This document shows, piece after piece, positions 5,359 to 6,311 of a DNA stretch of 6,311 nucleotides. Numbering within the stretch: position 1 is the stretch's first letter; each line of letters begins with the position of its first letter. The notes beneath the pieces are model-generated. The model was given only the letters and a program-made list of their open reading frames with translations. It ran no database searches and was not told where the DNA came from. Both the position numbers and the translations under genes were made by a program. Source of the stretch: Chloroflexota bacterium (lineage in GTDB: Bacteria > Chloroflexota > Limnocylindria > Limnocylindrales > CSP1-4); assembly GCA_016875645.1 (NCBI GenBank), contig VGPE01000171.1, positions 1-6,311 of the forward strand. Direction: 5' to 3'.

Positions 5359-6092
5359 CGACGGACGGCCGCATCCCCGGCGCCGCGGCCGGTGGCCCGC
5401 ACGAGTCGTACCCGCGCCTCGCCCTTGCCCGTCCCACGCTCGAAGCGGCCCGTGCACTGCTCGGCGCTCGCCTGGTGCGCGAAGACGACGCCGGCCGACG
5501 AGTCGGGCGCATCGTCGAGGTGGAGGCGTACCTTGGCGTCGAGGACCAGGCCTCGCACGCACGCTTCGGGCCGACGGATCGCAATCGGCCGATGTTCGGC
5601 CCAGCCGGGATCGCCTATGTCTACCTGGTCTACGGGATGTACCACTGCCTCAACGTGGTGACCGAGGACGTCCGGGTCCCGGCCGCGGTCCTGATCCGGG
5701 CGGTGGAACCGCTGTCGGGCCTCGGAGCGATGCGGGCCGCTCGCGCGGATACCCAGGCTGCCCGGGGACGGCGCGCGACGGCGATCGCGGACGCCCGGCT
5801 GGCCGCCGGCCCGGGCCTCGTCGGCATCGCGTTCGGCATTTCCCGCGCCGACGACGGACGTGACCTGTGCGACGGTACCTCGCCGCTGCGCCTGGAGCGC
5901 GGTGAGACGCCCGAGATCGTGCTGACCGGATCACGGGTCGGCATCGAGTACGCTCCCGAGCCATGGCGCACGCACCCCTGGCGGTTCGCCGTTCACGGCA
6001 GCCCCTCGCTCTCCCGGCCCCTCCCGCGCCCCCAGCGGGGGGCTGATGGACCGCCGCTCCGGCGCACTCCTGGAGTTTCCGCAGGTCCGTGA
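5355..6092 (+). CDS. mpg: 3-methyladenine DNA glycosylase (AAG/MPG family), probable CTG start
   Basis: This is a monofunctional base-excision repair glycosylase that flips out and removes alkylated or deaminated purines such as 3-methyladenine and hypoxanthine. The core motifs are clear. RIVEVEAYLG carries the catalytic Glu (Glu57, equivalent to human AAG E125), Tyr59 and, in ASHARFG, the conserved His. RNRPMFG follows, then YVYLVYGMYHCLN with the DNA-intercalating Tyr93 and Asn100 (human Y162, N169). VLIRAVEPL and AAGPGLVGIAFGI complete the fold. No ATG, GTG or TTG exists in this frame between 4968 and the conserved domain near 5409. CTG at 5355 overlaps the cvpA stop as CTGA and gives 245 residues. 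The true start is therefore uncertain. The C-terminal 15-20 residues run past the usual end (around SLSRPLPRP) and overlap mutS2 by 47 bases, possibly because of a G-tract miscount. Confidence 0.92.
   Translation: MTTDGRIPGAAAGGPHESYPRLALARPTLEAARALLGARLVREDDAGRRVGRIVEVEAYLGVEDQASHARFGPTDRNRPMFGPAGIAYVYLVYGMYHCLNVVTEDVRVPAAVLIRAVEPLSGLGAMRAARADTQAARGRRATAIADARLAAGPGLVGIAFGISRADDGRDLCDGTSPLRLERGETPEIVLTGSRVGIEYAPEPWRTHPWRFAVHGSPSLSRPLPRPQRGADGPPLRRTPGVSAGP
6028..6043 (+). promoter_or_regulatory. GC hairpin with six-G tract just before mutS2
   Basis: GCCCCC at 6028-6033 pairs perfectly with GGGGGC at 6038-6043, with a four-base loop (AGCG). It ends 2 bases before the mutS2 ATG at 6046 and covers the only G-rich stretch (6037-6042) that could act as its ribosome-binding site. 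Folding would hide that site unless ribosomes translating mpg open it. Regulatory meaning is inferred. The all-GC stem is also the kind of sequence where base counts go wrong. Confidence 0.35.
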
Positions 6093-6311
6093 CCGCCTCG
6101 CCGCGCTGACCGCGTTCGGGCCCAGCCGCCGGCTTGCCGAGGCGCTCGAGCCGTCCGACGAACCGGTCATCGTGGATCGCGCGCTCGACGAGACCGATCA
6201 GGTCCGAAGCCTTCTGTCCGAGCGACCGAGCGTGGGCATCGGCGCAGCGCACGACATCGGCCCCGCGGTCGAGCGCGCGGCCCGGGGCGGGCGCCTTGAT
6301 CCCACCCAGTT
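6046..6311 (+). CDS. mutS2: Endonuclease MutS2, N-terminal fragment (cut by window end)
   Basis: The frame from ATG 6046 stays open to the right edge, giving 88 complete codons. The start MDRRSGALLEFPQVRDRLAALTAFGPSRR matches the MutS2 N-terminal pattern in which an LEFxxVxxRL motif is followed by a short helix (quoted here as LLEFPQVRDRL and ALTAFGPSRR). EALEPSDEPVIVDRALDET, then VRSLL and HDIGPAVERAARGGRLDP, agree with the family (commonly LxPSxDxxxVxxxLxET then DIRPxLxRAxKGGxLxP). MutS2 has a MutS-like ATPase core and a C-terminal Smr nuclease domain. It has been linked to suppression of recombination and, in B. subtilis, to splitting collided ribosomes. The ATPase and Smr parts lie outside the window. 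The ATG forms TGATG with a TGA in another frame, and the gene overlaps mpg by 47 bases as read. No good independent ribosome-binding site is visible, so coupling to mpg is likely. Confidence 0.88.
   Translation, partial: MDRRSGALLEFPQVRDRLAALTAFGPSRRLAEALEPSDEPVIVDRALDETDQVRSLLSERPSVGIGAAHDIGPAVERAARGGRLDPTQ

Noticed and set aside
1..6311. Mobile elements, CRISPR arrays, tRNA or rRNA genes, defence or biosynthetic cassettes
   Set aside because: I looked for direct repeats, inverted terminal repeats, repeat-spacer patterns, tRNA-like arms and transposase or effector motifs and saw none. Nearly all sequence is accounted for by eight housekeeping or repair genes.

Overview
This is a GC-rich window (roughly 70% GC by eye) with every gene on the + strand. 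It carries a standard bacterial translation cluster followed by the start of a membrane-protein and DNA-repair block. Gene order is infC (3' end only), rpmI (L35), rplT (L20), pheS, pheT, a CvpA-family membrane protein, a 3-methyladenine DNA glycosylase (AAG/MPG family), and the first 88 codons of mutS2. High GC, frequent non-ATG starts (TTG, GTG, TTG and apparently CTG), an Ala/Pro-rich tail on the presumed IF-3, and a cvpA-to-mutS2 block after pheT fit an uncultured high-GC lineage such as Chloroflexota, or less likely Actinomycetota. That placement is an inference from style and synteny, not a measured affiliation.

Region 1 (1-886) is the infC-rpmI-rplT ribosomal operon. The last 78 codons of the presumed IF-3 are a low-complexity tail. 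A 90-base gap follows, then L35 from a TTG start with a good Shine-Dalgarno sequence, then L20 only 3 bases later. Region 2 (887-4633) encodes the two subunits of phenylalanyl-tRNA synthetase. A 101-base gap before pheS holds a long hairpin that could be a terminator or attenuator. A 31-base gap separates pheS from pheT.

Region 3 (4634-6311) begins with a 149-base gap containing two perfect 12-base palindromes and a possible -10 element, so a new transcript may start there. CvpA, MPG and MutS2 follow with overlapping ends, which suggests translational coupling. In Bacillus subtilis the region after pheT runs rnhC, zapA, cvpA-like yshB, polX, mutS2. Here rnhC and zapA are absent and the slot between cvpA and mutS2 holds a base-excision glycosylase instead of polX.

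I see no mobile element, CRISPR array, tRNA, rRNA or unknown gene cassette, so the region is mostly core housekeeping. The points most worth a second look are the two anomalous ends of the glycosylase gene (no ATG/GTG/TTG start where one is needed, and a frame at a six-G tract that runs 47 bases into mutS2), the mpg-for-polX context, the hairpin before pheS, and the palindromes before cvpA.
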